From positions 629,501 to 693,500 of the forward strand of contig JAQFVV010000028.1 in assembly GCA_028023455.1 (NCBI GenBank): a stretch of DNA of 64,000 nt. The letters are read 5' to 3'. This document shows, piece by piece, positions 37,121 to 49,149 of this stretch. Source of the DNA: Epiperipatus broadwayi. Taxonomy: Eukaryota > Onychophora > Udeonychophora > Euonychophora > Peripatidae. The position numbers and the translations under genes were made by a program. The stretch's first letter is position 1. Every line of letters starts with the position of its first letter. Below the pieces are notes generated by a model. The model was not told where the DNA came from. It did no database searches and saw nothing but the letters and a program-made list of their open reading frames with translations.

Positions 37121-38655
37121 TATTATCTTGTCAATGTCCATACTTATTTGCAAATGGATGCTGCTGCTGCTGATGCTACAAATGTAATGGTGAGTGGTCA
37201 TAGGCTTCTTGGTTTTTGTGATTTGAGATAGATTGGAAAACATTGATTAGTTGTTGAAATTAGGAATACAGTAAGGCAGCTGATGTCTGCTTTTTAAAAT
37301 AGAAACACTATATTGAATTTTTTTTTTCTTTTCAGAAAAAAGTGAACTTAACGAAGCAGAAGGAATCTCTCACTATTTTTGATAAGAATAAAAGTGTCTA
37401 AAAACAAAAGGTGCTTTAGAATTCTTGACATTAAAGATATCTTTAAATACTATATTAAAAATGATATATTGACTGACAAAATTTTGCAACCCATGTGATA
37501 TTCACTTGATGGCAAGCCATACCTGCATTCCACATTCTGACATTACAGACTAATATTTTTTCTTTTCAGCCACTACAGTCAGAGAGAAACAAAAAACTCT
37601 TAACTATTTTACTTAAGTTATTGGTTGTAAATAACGATGACAAACTGCCAAAAATACTGAGACAAGCACAATTTATTTATGTATATACAAAATAACACAC
37701 ACACACACACGCACACACACACTGGTATAACTTTTGGCAATTGACTTACAACTTATGAACCTACTTTATGATAAATACACCTATATAAATCATAATATTA
37801 TTATGTAGTAATTTAGATTATGCATAGATATTGTATATGGATTAGTACTTAAATATTTTTAAACAATTAATATTTGATGACCACTAATTTAGGATATCAT
37901 TATCATTAATTGTTTTTGAATGAATCCCAGTCAACTGCATGGATCAGTAACTGCTTTGCACATCTCATTACCATTCTTCTAAGACTATATGATCATGCCA
38001 AATAAGGATAATGCAATATTATAAACTAAGAGTGAATTAATTAACTAATTGACTGCTGTAATCAACTTCAGGCCACAAGCCATTCAAATAAAATAATTGT
38101 AAAATACAGGAAATAAGATCTGTACTACAATAGTTTCTGAACAAGAATCAATACATGTATAAATTATATGCATGCAGTAGGAATTAAACTTCTGCTACAC
38201 ACTACTTCTTAGAGTATTTGGTACCATGTATGAGTGACCAGAAATCACAAACATATCACTACAACTTGTATGAAATAAAGCAAATAATGTATGATAGAAA
38301 CTTTTAATTTACTGCAATCACTGCATGAAACAACTAATGAGATAAGGGATTAGCGGTCGCAAATGGTTTTACAATCATTTATTGCTAATATGTTACATGT
38401 GAATGAGTTTCAGATGTAATTAGCATAGCCGAATTGAAGGATTGACACCCATCCATTTTTATCAATAATATTACCTCCAAAACAAAAGTGCAGCTCACTC
38501 AAACTGAAACCTATTGGATACAACCTTAATCTACCTTGTCTATGCCATGCGATTGAACTCCATTCATAATTTATTAACTTGCTGGTTTAACATATTGTTG
38601 ATATTTTAAATAAAGTGGAAATAACTGATTTAATTAACATACAAACATTTAATAG
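37120..38655. other. AT-rich DNA, mostly non-repetitive
   Basis: Contains a (CA)n run at 37694-37722. 37900-38650 is free of the repeat families described here and lies just downstream of the candidate gene end at 38.95 kb. No exon recognised. Confidence 0.4.
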
Positions 38656-38657
38656 CA

Positions 38658-38761
38658 TGGCAAGAGATTGCAATTACAAGCTAATTAATAAAATAATTTT
38701 ATATCCTTATCACCAAATAAATTGTGGCATGATAAATAGAACAAATTACAATCTCTTGCCA
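38658..38761. repeat. Short-arm hairpin
   Basis: 'tggcaagagattgcaatt' (38658-38675) and its complement with one mismatch (38744-38761) enclose a 68-bp loop. Could be the ends of a tiny inverted-repeat element; no target-site duplication seen. Confidence 0.6.
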
Positions 38762-38949
38762 CACCTGCTCATAAAAAGATTAATTATTTACTAACATATT
38801 TCACTAGATAGGAGATAAATAGAAATTAGCTAAAGATTAGTTTAAAGTTCATACTTATTCTTTCAGCATCAAAAGTTTACATTCAGTCTTTAGGTATTCA
38901 TTTATTTTGATGGAGTTTATTCTTTAAATCATAGCTATGGTGGATGAAG

Positions 38950-39222
38950 ATTTAAATTCTCATTCAGACTTTATTAGAATCATTCAGCAGTAATTTCATT
39001 TTGGTTTAATGGCTGGTTCTTCCTGTAGCATTGGACATCAGACTTTTACTCATCTCAGGTGGATATGTAGCGGACACATATTTGAGTGTTTTCTCCACTT
39101 GTCGACAGCTCTTACTCTTGGACTCAGTAATGGATTTCCAGCCTGCCCTCTTCCAGTTTGACAAAGTGAAGAATATGATGATGGCCCAAATTACATGAAC
39201 AAATATAATTATGAAGTTCTGG
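38950..39222 (-). CDS. Candidate terminal exon of a host membrane-protein gene
   Basis: On the minus strand a pyrimidine-rich 3' splice site ends in '..ttctgctattctcag' just before 39222. The exon then encodes 71 residues to a stop at 39006-39008: a hydrophobic segment with FVHVIWAIIIFF, a basic step (WKRAGWK), a Ser/Lys-rich stretch, VEKTLKYVSATYPPEM and a polar C-terminus. A polyadenylation signal AATAAA follows at 38970-38975, about 30 bp past the stop. The exon is visibly less AT-rich than the surroundings and belongs to no repeat seen here. The same frame remains open back to an in-frame TAA at 39258-39260, so an upstream acceptor at 39261 would not work in this frame. The protein is not recognised with confidence. 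The H-x-x-W-x-x-x-x-FF membrane motif is loosely reminiscent of gamma-secretase subunit Aph-1, but the tail does not convincingly match. Earlier exons would lie at higher coordinates and were not identified. A processed fragment is the alternative. Confidence 0.5.
38970..38975 (-). promoter_or_regulatory. Polyadenylation signal of the candidate exon
   Basis: AATAAA on the minus strand, about 30 bp downstream of the stop at 39006. Its position supports a short 3' UTR. AATAAA is common in AT-rich DNA, so the weight comes from placement. Confidence 0.45.
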
Positions 39223-39259
39223 CTGAGAATAGCAGAATAACCAAAGCACACAGCAGATT

Positions 39260-40320
39260 ACTGGAAGAAGAAGAATTGACTGATAACAGCAGATGAAGAA
39301 TAATGAAAGCAGAATCCTCTTAATAAATTGTAAGCACTATTTATAATCAATGGAGTTAACTTATTTTTGAAATTCGGATCCATCTCTCATTTTTTGGACC
39401 TTTTGATCTATTAGCTATAGATAACTCCAGATAACCCACTATTGTATTGCCCAATACCTTATTTGTAAATTCTTATTTTTGGCAGGGAATAACAACCTGT
39501 TTTTAATTACATTACGCCAGATATTTATCCCCTTAAGAGGTTGATCGATCTGTTTACAAGAATTTTAATTAATTTTCTATGAATGTTATTTCCACTTTTT
39601 ATTATTAACAACAAAAACACCTTTTGTTTTGTAACGTACTTTTAGACTAAATTTAGAATTAATAACTTATATAACTTTTAGAAAATATTTTGTTTAAATT
39701 AATTTAGCATAACTTTATAATTAATCATACCTTATAAATTTAAATAAAATCTGTACTTGTTACAATTTCTTAGTAATTTTTAAATTACTAATATGAAGTA
39801 TATATATATGTAAGCATATATATAGTTTCAATATTAACAATAGTGTCAAAATAGTTATTATGGCTTGACTATCGATCTCTTGTTACTTTATGGTATATAC
39901 ATATATAAATAAACTGAATTGATAGATAAACATGTTATTGAAAACATAAAAATCTATAAACAAGTACATGACACAACAGCATTAAGTATTAATACATATG
40001 AGATGAGTAAAGAAAAAATGGAAAAGGAATTGACAGTTTTAGAAATGGGTAACTGATGAAGATCAACTGGACGATTAAGGAGCGAATAGATAAATAATGA
40101 AAGCACTAAAAAATAATGACTTTTGAACACATTATAGTAAATGTAATCATAATAAGACAGGTGAAGTGGTATAAACAGTTTCAAAGCATGTTTCTAGTTA
40201 AATTACCAAAATGAGTATTCACTATATCCTATTGAATAAAATAATGTTATCGTACATATGTAACAGATCTCGTAATATCAGAACACTGCTTTGTAATAAG
40301 ACTTGTAATAGTTAATTTAG
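39260..40320. other. AT-rich DNA, no gene recognised
   Basis: If the exon at 38.95-39.22 kb is real, this is intron. I found no further exon of it here. A 76-codon frame at 39954-40184 has no domain. Confidence 0.4.
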
Positions 40321-41007
40321 TTATTTTGTTTAGGATAATATAATGAAGTAATTAAAGATAATAAAGAGTGAATATATTAATATTTATTAGTTATTTATTA
40401 GATTAGAGATTATCCATTTAACGAATAATACGTCTGTAGTGTAATTTTCACTACACCACTCTCATGCAAGATAGAAACTGATATGTATCTGTTTTTTAAC
40501 ACCTTGTGAAAGAATGTAATCATAAACATATGACAAAAACATATGAAAAAGATACATGATTTCCAAAATACACATTTTGTGCTAAACTGGTACTCATCAG
40601 CTAGACCAGATCACATTCTATTACATATATCTTTATCACCGATAAGTACATATAGATAGAGAATAACTACAGTTTAATTGATGTGTCAAACTTACTGCCC
40701 TTGTAACTTTGACACAGACCATTTGATGAAAGTATATTAATAATTTTTATTAGTAATTCATTAGACTAAAATTATTCATTTAATGAATAATATTTCTGTA
40801 GGATAATTTTCACTATACTACTTTCACAGAAGGTAGTGACAGGTTTCTATCTGCTCTTAACACCTTGTAAAGGGGCGTAATCATAAAAATATGACCAAAG
40901 ACATGTGAAAAAGATGTTTGAGCCACAGAATGCACATTTTATGCTGAACTGGCAGTCATCAGTTGGTCTAGATCACCTTCTCTTACACATATATTTATCA
41001 TTGTTCA

Positions 41008-41038
<31 letters not shown>

Positions 41039-41150
41039 GTGTTAAAAGTGGATAAAAACCCATCCCTACATTGCATGTGAGTGATGTAATGAAAATTACA
41101 TTACAGAAATATTGTTCATTAAATAAAAAATGAGTATTTTTAAATGCTTT
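40320..41150 (-). repeat. Two F2-related units in tandem plus an inverted arm
   Basis: Unit 1 (about 40325-40670) and unit 2 (about 40735-41010) share, in order, 'ttagattagagattat/ttagactaaaattat', 'aacgaataatacgtctgtag'-type text, 'ttcactac', 'aacaccttgt', 'gtaatcataaa.atatgac', 'aaaagat', 'gtgctaaactgg' or 'atgctgaactgg', 'tcatcag.t.g.c.agatcac' and 'ttatca'. After a (TA)n core, 41040-41140 is an inverted copy of the first 100 bp of unit 2, so unit 2 is a partial foldback. Confidence 0.7.
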
Positions 41151-41695
41151 TGTTTAACTTAGAAATTATGTTTGTTGTTTATTCAACTAAAATTTTGAAA
41201 CCTATTTTTAATACACTTCTATCAAATGGATTTTCTTCTAATTTTATACATGTGGCAGGTGTTGATGCTAATGCAATATTTTAAGACTGTTCAGCCATTT
41301 GTCCAGTTGAATAGTGTCGGAAGACTGAATTTTAATCTGTCTTGATATCAAGTTAATAAGTTTTCAGCGGTGCATAATGTATGCTGGTATACTTTATAGA
41401 AATAGCTTTCATAGAATTTATGAAATTCGTTAAAACTGTTTATAGTTAATTAAAATAGAAAAAAGAAAGAAATGAAGGATGAAGTTTTAATTTCTGTTGA
41501 TTGTTGAACTAACGCTTGCTTTTTTAAAAAGCACCTTCATAAACATAAAAATCTTGTAAACAGATATTAATGTATTAGAATTTCATTTCAAATGTTAGAA
41601 TTACAACATCACAATTTTGATGATCAGTTTTTAAATATTAATACAAAATATCTACTGCAAATTATGAAAATTATTTTATATGAAACACTTTTATA

Positions 41696-42600
41696 AGGGG
41701 TACCCCCCAAAATAACTGGAATTTTGTAATAAAGCTTGTATATTTATTTTTAAGTGTTGCAAATTGAATCACTTTCAAAATATAGTCTATTTAATGGATC
41801 TCTCTGGTCTAAATGTTTTTCACTTTTTGAAGTAGTTTGGAGACATGAATAAAATGATGTGTTTTAATGCCTCCAATAGTTTTTTCTTCATCATTTCTAA
41901 GTCTGCAAAAAAAAAAGTGAGACATTTTTTTTTAATTTGAGAGATTAAAAAGAAGTCACACAAAGTGAAATCAAATGAATGTGGCTGATGGATAAGCAGG
42001 GTCATGCTGAATTCAATTAAAAACTGTTTACACTTAAGCCTTTTGCCTAGTCACACTATGGTGATGAAACATGCACTCTTTACTTTGCCATAAAATGAAA
42101 CATTTACATTTTAGCCCATCATACAGTTACAAAATTTGTAGTTTTTAAATTTCTGATTGTTACAAATAAAATCTGGGTGAACAATTGCCATTTACATCCC
42201 CCCCCCCCAAAAAAAAAAAACCTCAGCATCATCTTGACTTGGACTTCATTTGCCACATTTTTTTTTTTTTGGTGACACGGTAAGCTTAAAACTTCTATTA
42301 AACCATATGTAAATTTGTGTTTTTCCAGGACAATTTGCTTGTAAGCTCTTTCTAGTATTACAACTGTTTCTCTGCTATTTTCCCTAAAGGAAAACAGAAT
42401 TACATATTCTTTCAATTATTCAGCCATTGCAAAAGTCAACAAATACATGAAACACACATTATAAAAAATGTGCTATGTGTGATCACATCTGGTATATTGA
42501 TGCAGAAGTGTCCCCACAAGAGATACCTAGAAGCCCCAAAGCATGTACTTCAATAGAGGTGGCTACTCAAGAACAATTCCAGTTACTTTTGGGTACCCCT
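41696..42600 (-). mobile_element. Mariner-type transposon, decayed transposase
   Basis: Terminal inverted repeats 'aggggtacccccc..aataactggaatt' at 41696 and its complement ending at 42600 bound a 905-bp element. On the minus strand, 42005-41820 encodes HQPHSFDFTLCDFFLIS followed by K/L-rich sequence and LEALKHI...NYFKK, which matches the mariner transposase C-terminus (H-PYSPDLAPCDFFLF-KLK...). An N-terminal piece near 42415-42300 (FSFRENSRETVVILERAY) matches the 'FCFKLGKSA-ETY-ML--AY' helix-turn-helix region. The central catalytic part is deleted or frameshifted, so it is inactive. The flanking TA duplication is not intact (TA on the left, CA on the right). Confidence 0.8.
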
Positions 42601-42660
42601 CATATTTAATTTAATGAATAATGCACTACAAATGAAAAATATTTTAACTTAAAGTAAAAG

Positions 42661-42753
42661 TGTAGGATGTCCAGAATTTAATTAATTCATTAATTCAATC
42701 CCTATTTTAAAAAATAGTGACTGAATTAATTAATTTCAGGATGCCCCACTCTT
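42661..42753. repeat. Palindromic element
   Basis: 'gtgtaggatgtccagaattt' to 'taattcaatccctatttt' returns as its complement to 'ggatgccccac'. Arms about 42 bp, several mismatches, almost no loop. Confidence 0.7.
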
Positions 42754-42754
42754 T

Positions 42755-43606
42755 TATTACCAATTAAATGTAACTAACAAAATTTTAGTTGAAGAAAAAA
42801 AAAGGCTTTTGTTAATGGATTGCTAATGAATTTTGTTTATAAAATATGAGATAAATATATATTGTTTATTGCTTGACATAGTATTCATTTTTTTTAAAAA
42901 ACTCTCTGGCTAACAAATCACTTAATATATATGGAAGATACTCATGTTATAGGGGTAGCACATCTACCTGACATTCTTGTGACTTTGGTTAATATATATA
43001 TATATATATATATATATACTAAATAAAATTTGCAATTTGTTTTCAGGTCCAATCAAATGTAAGATTTTTTATTTCAGATAGGTGGCTCAGAGCTAAATCA
43101 GTTGTGTATCTAGTATTGGTCAGTAAAATCAGTATCCAGATTGTTATTAATTAGAGGGTTAAATTATGGTAGATAAATACTTAAATCCTTAAACTGGCAA
43201 GCATAGTGTGTATTATTTCCTTTTTTACTGTTATTCAATGGGAAGAGCTGACTATTGATGCGGCCTAAATTCCTCTAAGTATATCAGAAGAAAGACTTAG
43301 CTAAATTAACACAAACACACACACACACATATATATATATATGGTAAATAACTCTGATTAATTGTTTCAGAACAGGAAGTAACTGAAACTTCCAATGAGT
43401 TTATTTACATCTTTATGCACTCAAACTAAGATGTTTTAGATTGGCTTATATAATTAGAATGAAGGTTTAAAGATAAGATGGCCACTCTTATCTTTTCAAA
43501 AGTCTCTATCCTATGTCTGAGTTTGAGGATATCCTCAGTACTTAACATGACATCGTTGGACTAGATCAATAGAGTGCATATATTAAAAGTTGAAATCATT
43601 TCTCTT

Positions 43607-43638
<32 letters not shown>

Positions 43639-44515
43639 TGAAGATTTATTATAGATAAACGATGTGATTTGCCAATGTATATACTTGCTCACTGTTAACA
43701 TCAGAATTGTACCAACATTCTACAGATGCCCCCAAATCAGAAAGTATTCATATGCTACTGAAATATTCTGATTACTTTTACTACTGGAAAATGGCTGGAC
43801 AAAAGAGCCAAAATCTTTGGTACAACAATAATATTAACTAAGAGACAATGTATGCATGGCTGAATCAGAAACGTCAGCTCATATATATAAAGATGGAGAT
43901 GAGGATAAATATCTATGAGTCATTGACTTTATTCTTTTTAGTATTATGCACAAAATAAAATTGGTTTTAAAACATTATATAAAAATGTTATCGTCAGCAG
44001 AATATTCTTCGAATAATTATTTTAATATTTATTCATTTATTCTATTAAAAAATATTTTTTAAAAGTGACGGTATAAATTATACATTTTAATACATTGCCA
44101 GCTTTTGTTTTTGTTAATTAAATTAATTACTTACGTAAAAAGTATACACAACTATATTTATAGACCATACATTAAATATATCTACTTATATGTTAGAATT
44201 AAATATAATTCATCGCAATGTAGATAGTCTCTTTTAAAACCTAGCTTACATTTTAATAATTTTATTAAAATCGAAAAAGCAAAATAAATATTTTATATTC
44301 TGGGGAAAAGCATTGTTAAGACTGTAAATTGATTTTCTAATAATTTCTACAAATTTGTAGAAAACAAATTGAAATTGAAAGAGCCAAAGCAGAAACAAAA
44401 TGTAAGAATAAATTTCTAGATTATAATTATAATTCTGCATCATAGAAAAAACAGTTAATATTTTGTTTATCAAATTTACCATTTTTCTATATTTTGCTGT
44501 AATATCTTATATATG
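42755..44515. other. AT-rich DNA with scattered microsatellites
   Basis: (TA)n runs at 42991-43018, 43330-43342 and 43606-43633, and a (CA)n run at 43315-43328. A weak S2-like body ('agtattggtcagtaaa') lies near 43110-43130. No exon recognised. Confidence 0.45.
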
Positions 44516-44519
44516 AATT

Positions 44520-44880
44520 TTTTTCTACAGTACGGGTATTTCATACCTGCACTCTAATATGTAATATATAGGGGGTTTGAACTCAGACTTTCACACCACC
44601 CTCAACTATCCACGCTATCTTATCCTGCTGACACACTTGATTGCACACATATCGAAAAAATAAATAATCACCAATATACGAGCATTGATTGTATATATAT
44701 GTGGAGATATTAATCTGGACCAACTGACAAGTGCTGGTTTAGCATGAAATATATATATTGGTGATTATTTATTTTTTCAACATGTGTGTAATCAAGTGTG
44801 TCAGCAGTATGAAATAGCATGGAGAGTTGAGGGTTATGTGAAAATCTGAATTCAAACCCTCTATATATGTAATATCTTAT
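44520..44880. mobile_element. F2 foldback
   Basis: Left arm (about 44555-44680: 'gtaatatatagggggtttg', 'aactcagactttcac', 'ctgacacacttga', 'aataaataatcaccaat') and right arm (about 44755-44875) are inverted. The centre holds the F2 hallmark 'accaactgacaagtgctggtttagca'. Compared with 55085-55650 the arms are inside out: here the hallmark is central, there it is in the arms. Confidence 0.75.
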
Positions 44881-44884
44881 ATAA

Positions 44885-45123
44885 ATTCAATGTATCCACT
44901 CTAGTTTGAACACTTTTTACCAAAAATCATTTCTTGTGCTTATATGCATACACAATCTTATGACTTAACTGTCCTGCAATCTTCTTTAGAGCCACTTTAA
45001 TTAAAGTAAAAATGGCACTGAAGAGAACTGCAGGACAGTTGAAACATAAGATTGTGTATGCATATATGTATAATAGAAGATTTTTGCTAAAAGTGTTCAA
45101 AGTAGAGTGGATAAATTGCATTA
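44885..45123. repeat. F3 foldback element, second copy
   Basis: 'caatgtatccactctag', 'gaacactttttaccaaaa', 'tatatgcatacacaatctta' and 'gtcctgcaatcttctttagag' are mirrored on the right up to 'agagtggataaattgca'. The arms resemble 11699-11965 throughout. It abuts the F2 foldback just before it. A 115-codon frame crossing it (45012-45359) is incidental. Confidence 0.85.
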
Positions 45124-45364
45124 ATATTATGTTTAAGTTTCAGAATGGGAATTCTGAAATAAAGTTTCATAAATTAATGTCATATAGCATAAGCTTGTGG
45201 TTAAGCACTTGTAGAGGTCCCTACTATCGCATTTTACATGCATATGCTCGAGGTTATAGCCTCAGTAAATATTACTTCAACATTTTAGTAAACGATAATC
45301 AGATTGTTTGGAAGTTCATAAAAAGTCCATGCAGCAAAAGTAACAGAGGTACATTATGACTTAT

Positions 45365-45600
45365 GAACCTTGATTGCCAGAGTTTTCCACTCAACCCCTA
45401 TACAGAACCATGCAAGGGAGAAAGTAAGTTCATAATTTATTGCTCAGGAGTCTGTGAAAATCCTTAGCATGTAAAGTAACAGAAGTAGACCATGATTTTG
45501 AAACTCAAGCTCCAGAGTCAACTAGATGATGTTGGCTCCCAATCCTTCAGGCAAAAAATAATCAAAAGGTTTATTGCACGGAAGTTCATATAATGTTTTG
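45365..45600 (-). mobile_element. Two S1 SINE copies in tandem
   Basis: Minus-strand S1 order is visible twice: tail 'tttattgctcaggagtctg' with 'gtaacagaagtagaccatgat' and 'ctcaagctccagagtc', then tail 'tttattgcacggaagttcata' leading into the minisatellite that follows. They face the same way as the copy at 46300-46440, on the other side of the minisatellite. Confidence 0.55.
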
Positions 45601-45604
45601 AGTA

Positions 45605-46285
45605 CCAAAAGTAAGAAATCTTGAATGTGATCTATAATGATTACCAAAAGTCACAGATCTTGGCTAAGATCCATAATGATTACCAAAAGTAACAGATCTT
45701 AGCTATGATCCATAATTATTACCAAAAGTAACAGATCTTGGCTATGATCCATAATGAAATACTAAAAGTCACAGATCTTGGCTGTGATCCATAATGATTA
45801 CCTTTTTAACAGATCTTGGCTAGGATCCATAATTTTTACCAAAAGTAACATATCTTAGCTGTGATCCTTAATGATATCTTGGCTATGATCCATAATGATT
45901 ACCAAAAGTCATAGATCTTGAATGTGATCTATAATGATTACCAAAAGTAACAGATCTTGGCTGTGATCCATAATGATTATCTTTTTAACAGATCTTGGCT
46001 AGGATCCATAATAAAAAGTCACAGATCTTGGCTGTGATCCATAATGATTACCAAAAGTAACAGATCTTGAATGTGATCTATAATGATTACCAAAGGTCAT
46101 AGATCTTGGCTATGATCCATAATGATTACTAAAAGTAACAGATCTTAGCTGTGATCCATAATAATTACCAAAAAACATCTTGAATGTGATCTATAATGAT
46201 TACGAAAAGTTAACAGATCTTGGCTGTGATCCACAATGATTACCAAATGTAACATATCTTGGCTGTGATCCCTAAACCTTGAGTT
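45605..46285. repeat. 39-bp minisatellite, about 17 units
   Basis: Units follow 'taccaaaagtaacagatctt' plus 'ggctgtgatccataatgat', 39 bp, with variants (gaatgtgatctataatgat; a unit with 'acctttttaacagatc'; two shortened units). Variant units recur in a pattern (for example the 'ctttttaacagatcttggctagg' unit at about 45800 and 45970), implying higher-order duplication of several units. The unit resembles the S1 minus-strand segment 'aagtaacagaagtagaccatgat' next door, so it probably expanded from an S1 SINE body. Confidence 0.93.
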
Positions 46286-46299
46286 TCATAATCTGTTTA

Positions 46300-46440
46300 T
46301 TCTACAATTCTACTGATTCATGTAGTGTAAAAAGTAATGGGATAGTTTATTGCTCAAAAGTTTGAGCACCAAATGTGACATAGTTGCATTGTCCATGGAC
46401 ATTGAAGTCTAAAATTACCACTGCACCAAACTAGAAAATA
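46300..46440 (-). mobile_element. S1 SINE flanking the minisatellite
   Basis: The minus strand reads 'tttggtgcagtggtaatttt' (A-box-like), 'gacttcaatgtccatggac' (B-box-like), 'tgtcacatttggtgctc' and 'aaacttttgagcaataaac', a full S1. Confidence 0.65.
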
Positions 46441-46869
46441 AAATTCCCATTAGAGAAATTTACAGAAGTAGATGTTTATTGATGCCATTCTCTATATGCA
46501 ATTTCTACACATGTGATATGTTGATTATATACATTTATAATATTTGCTATGATGGATGAAAAATATTAACATATGATTTTTAGAAGTGGGATAGGGATGG
46601 TTAATTAAAGGATAGAGAGTCATGAGACTTTAAAATAGCCTAAATCAAAAACCATAGAATTTGTCCTTTAGTGGATTGACAGACTCAAAAGCTAAAGATT
46701 TTAGAACCGATTTTCAGATAAATCAAATGTGTTATCAATTGAATCTAATCCATAATTAGTTTTTTTAACAGATAACTAATTAATATGATATATATGATTT
46801 TTTTTGCCCACTGCTGTTCTATTTATAATTGTCTGCTATCCACAAGTAAGTTATCTGTATTTAAAGCTG

Positions 46870-47425
46870 TTATTTTGTTTAATTTATCACATGGAAGTGA
46901 AACATGGACACCTTATCAGTGGAAAATAAGGGATTAGAGAAGTTTCACTTAAAGATGCTCTGTAAACTTTGAAAAATACAATGGAATAATCATAAAATGA
47001 ATCAATATATTTTTCATTTGCTGGATGTGTTCTTGTTGAATCCACTATTATAAAGTCACTCCTTCATTGAACTGGACTTGTAAAGTAAATGAGTAATGCA
47101 AGACTTTTTAAAAGGGATTTTATGAAAATTTGAGCATGCTTTTCTTAGGAGACATAGATCTTTATTTACCTAATAAGGATTATCTCCCAAATATTCTAAA
47201 GAAGTGCATTAATCATTTTCATTAGAAAGATGGTGGCAGAGACTAGAATACATAGGTAAACTACAATTAAACATGGTGTTGAAGTATATCAGAAAGAAAG
47301 ATTTTATGCTCAAGAAATTAAAAGACCATATTTTAAATATCAAGAAATTTGGAGTTGCATGTTCTATTTGTGGACATATTTGTGTTTCACAGATTGGATT
47401 TATAACAATCAGAGCGATTTTTGTC
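46870..47425 (+). mobile_element. LINE 3' end relic, same clade as 35600-35995
   Basis: Pieces in order: GSETWTPYQ, then after a shift GLEKFHLKMLCKL and KIQWNNHKMNQ (compare 'YG-ETWT-Y--HI--LE-FHQRCLR-IL-I-WQD'), a decayed WAGH region, KKCINHFH, ERKILCSRN, and finally in the open frame 47273-47470 ACSICGHICVSQIGFIT. That last piece matches the C-terminal 'C--CGR-C-SRIGL-SH' finger of this LINE clade. Several frameshifts and stops. It overlaps no host gene. Confidence 0.8.
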
Positions 47426-47644
47426 TTTCTCTCTTGTTTTCCCCTCCTTTTTTTCTTGGAGTTAGAATAACCATACTCATTTCCCTAGGTCTGTTTATTG
47501 CTATTGCCATCTAGAATCTTATTACTAGGATTAAAGCAAATTTTTAGATGTTGATTACCTTTTGATGAGGGTGCTTAGCATTGAAAATGTATTAAAGGCA
47601 ATGTTAAATGTTTTCAATGTTTTCTCCTTTTAATAAGAAGCTAT

Positions 47645-47900
47645 ATATGCATCTCATTTAATTCATTATATATCAGTGTAAGGATTTGCTATCTTAATAT
47701 AAACTGAGTACTGGTTATATATATATATATATATATGGGAGGTGATAATCTGGGCCAATTATTGAGTGATGGTTTAGCACAAAATACGAATATTGGTGAT
47801 TATTTACTTTCTGCATGTGTATCAGTAGTATGAGATAGTGTGGATAGCGAAGGGGCTTGAAAGTCTGAGTTCAAATCCCTTATATTTACATATCAGAGAA
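47645..47900 (+). mobile_element. F2 element, single arm
   Basis: 'gtgtaaggatttgctatctta', a (TA)n run, 'ggaggtgataatctgg', 'ttgagtgatggtttagcac', 'ggtgattatttac' and 'gaaagtctgagttcaaatccc' follow the left arm of 55085-55340. Confidence 0.75.
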
Positions 47901-47934
47901 AGAGTTATCACAGTTTTTATTTACAAATTACTTC

Positions 47935-48080
47935 TTACAGTCTATAAGACCTGTGCAGTTTAGTACAGTGATAGACTGCCAATACTAAAACGTGGGTCCT
48001 AGAATCGATTTCGGCCGGTTTTTCCAACACTTAAACGTCATATGAATTCTTGAGTAATAAAGCTATTACAATATATATAT
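47935..48080 (+). mobile_element. S1 SINE
   Basis: 'gtgcagtttagtacagtgatag' (A-box-like), 'cgtgggtcctagaatcgat' (B-box side), 'gaattcttgagtaataaagc' and a (TA)n tail. Confidence 0.55.
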
Positions 48081-48084
48081 ATAT

Positions 48085-49145
48085 AAACAACATATACACA
48101 AGAAAAAAAAAACTTTCTTTTTAGTAAACTATTTATCACTTTGGTAATAAATTCTCCTTTAATCTTTACCATTTCTAGATGCTAAACATGTTAGAGGAAA
48201 AATAAATGATGATTAAAAATTACTTATTAACATGATCAGTTTTAGCTTTAAGATCCACTCCAAGCTAATAGAGATTAATGGAGTGTTTTTTTTATAAAGT
48301 AACGGCAGTTAGTTTAGAAAAATAAGCACATAAATACAATCTAAAGATAAGAAAAAACTATCTTTAAAAAATAATGGGATAACTTTTTTTCCCAAGACTA
48401 GAGATAGATGAAGCTAAGATTGTATTAAATTATACGTCCTTGTTGGATTCATTCCTGCTATGATGAATGGAAACTTTTACAACCACAGGCAAAAGAGAAA
48501 GCAAAAAAAAAAAAAACAATCTTAATTTTTTATCCAAACCAATTTTACAGACAACTGCTGATATTCAATACCTCTTGCAATAAAAATTACTAGAAATTGC
48601 AAAAAGAAAAGCCTTATGGTCTTATTCGTATTCAAATAATGAACACTGCGGGGTGAAGACAATCAATTAATATATTTATGTTCGATTAGTTGAGTAAGAG
48701 TGCATACGTGTTTATATATATAAGATTAACATTTACTATACAATCAACACAAAAACATGTTTGCCTGTTCACCTTTCAGAGTGTGAGTGCATGTTTTAGC
48801 AATTGGGAAAAAAATATGGATTAAGAATATGGATAATTGTAGATAGGTTGGAGATTTTGCGGATTAATCAATTTGTTTAAAGTTCAACAATAAACTTTTT
48901 CTTTACTCATTATAAATTTAAAGACTTAAAAATTTAAGTAAACATTACTTTTACTATCTATAGTGTGTGTACGTATCGAAATCCTTTTTGTGAACTGTAT
49001 ACATTTATTTGATTACTAATAATTGCTATGAGCTGTGTGATCACCTAAGTCTCTACTGGTGACATAACGTAAATCCATTGGTATTGTGAGTAGTAGAGAG
49101 AGAGAACGTAGATATTGAATTAATTAATTAACTTTAATAGAACAT
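48085..49145. other. AT-rich DNA without recognised feature
   Basis: No exon, RNA gene or known repeat family recognised; a poly(A) run lies near 48505. Confidence 0.4.
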
Positions 49146-49149
49146 ACGA

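Noticed and set aside
45012-45359. 115-codon plus-strand frame
   Set aside because: The first third lies in an F3 foldback arm and the remainder shows no domain; chance frame.
45605-46285. Possible CRISPR array
   Set aside because: The whole 39-bp unit repeats without unique spacers, and the context is eukaryotic; it is a minisatellite.
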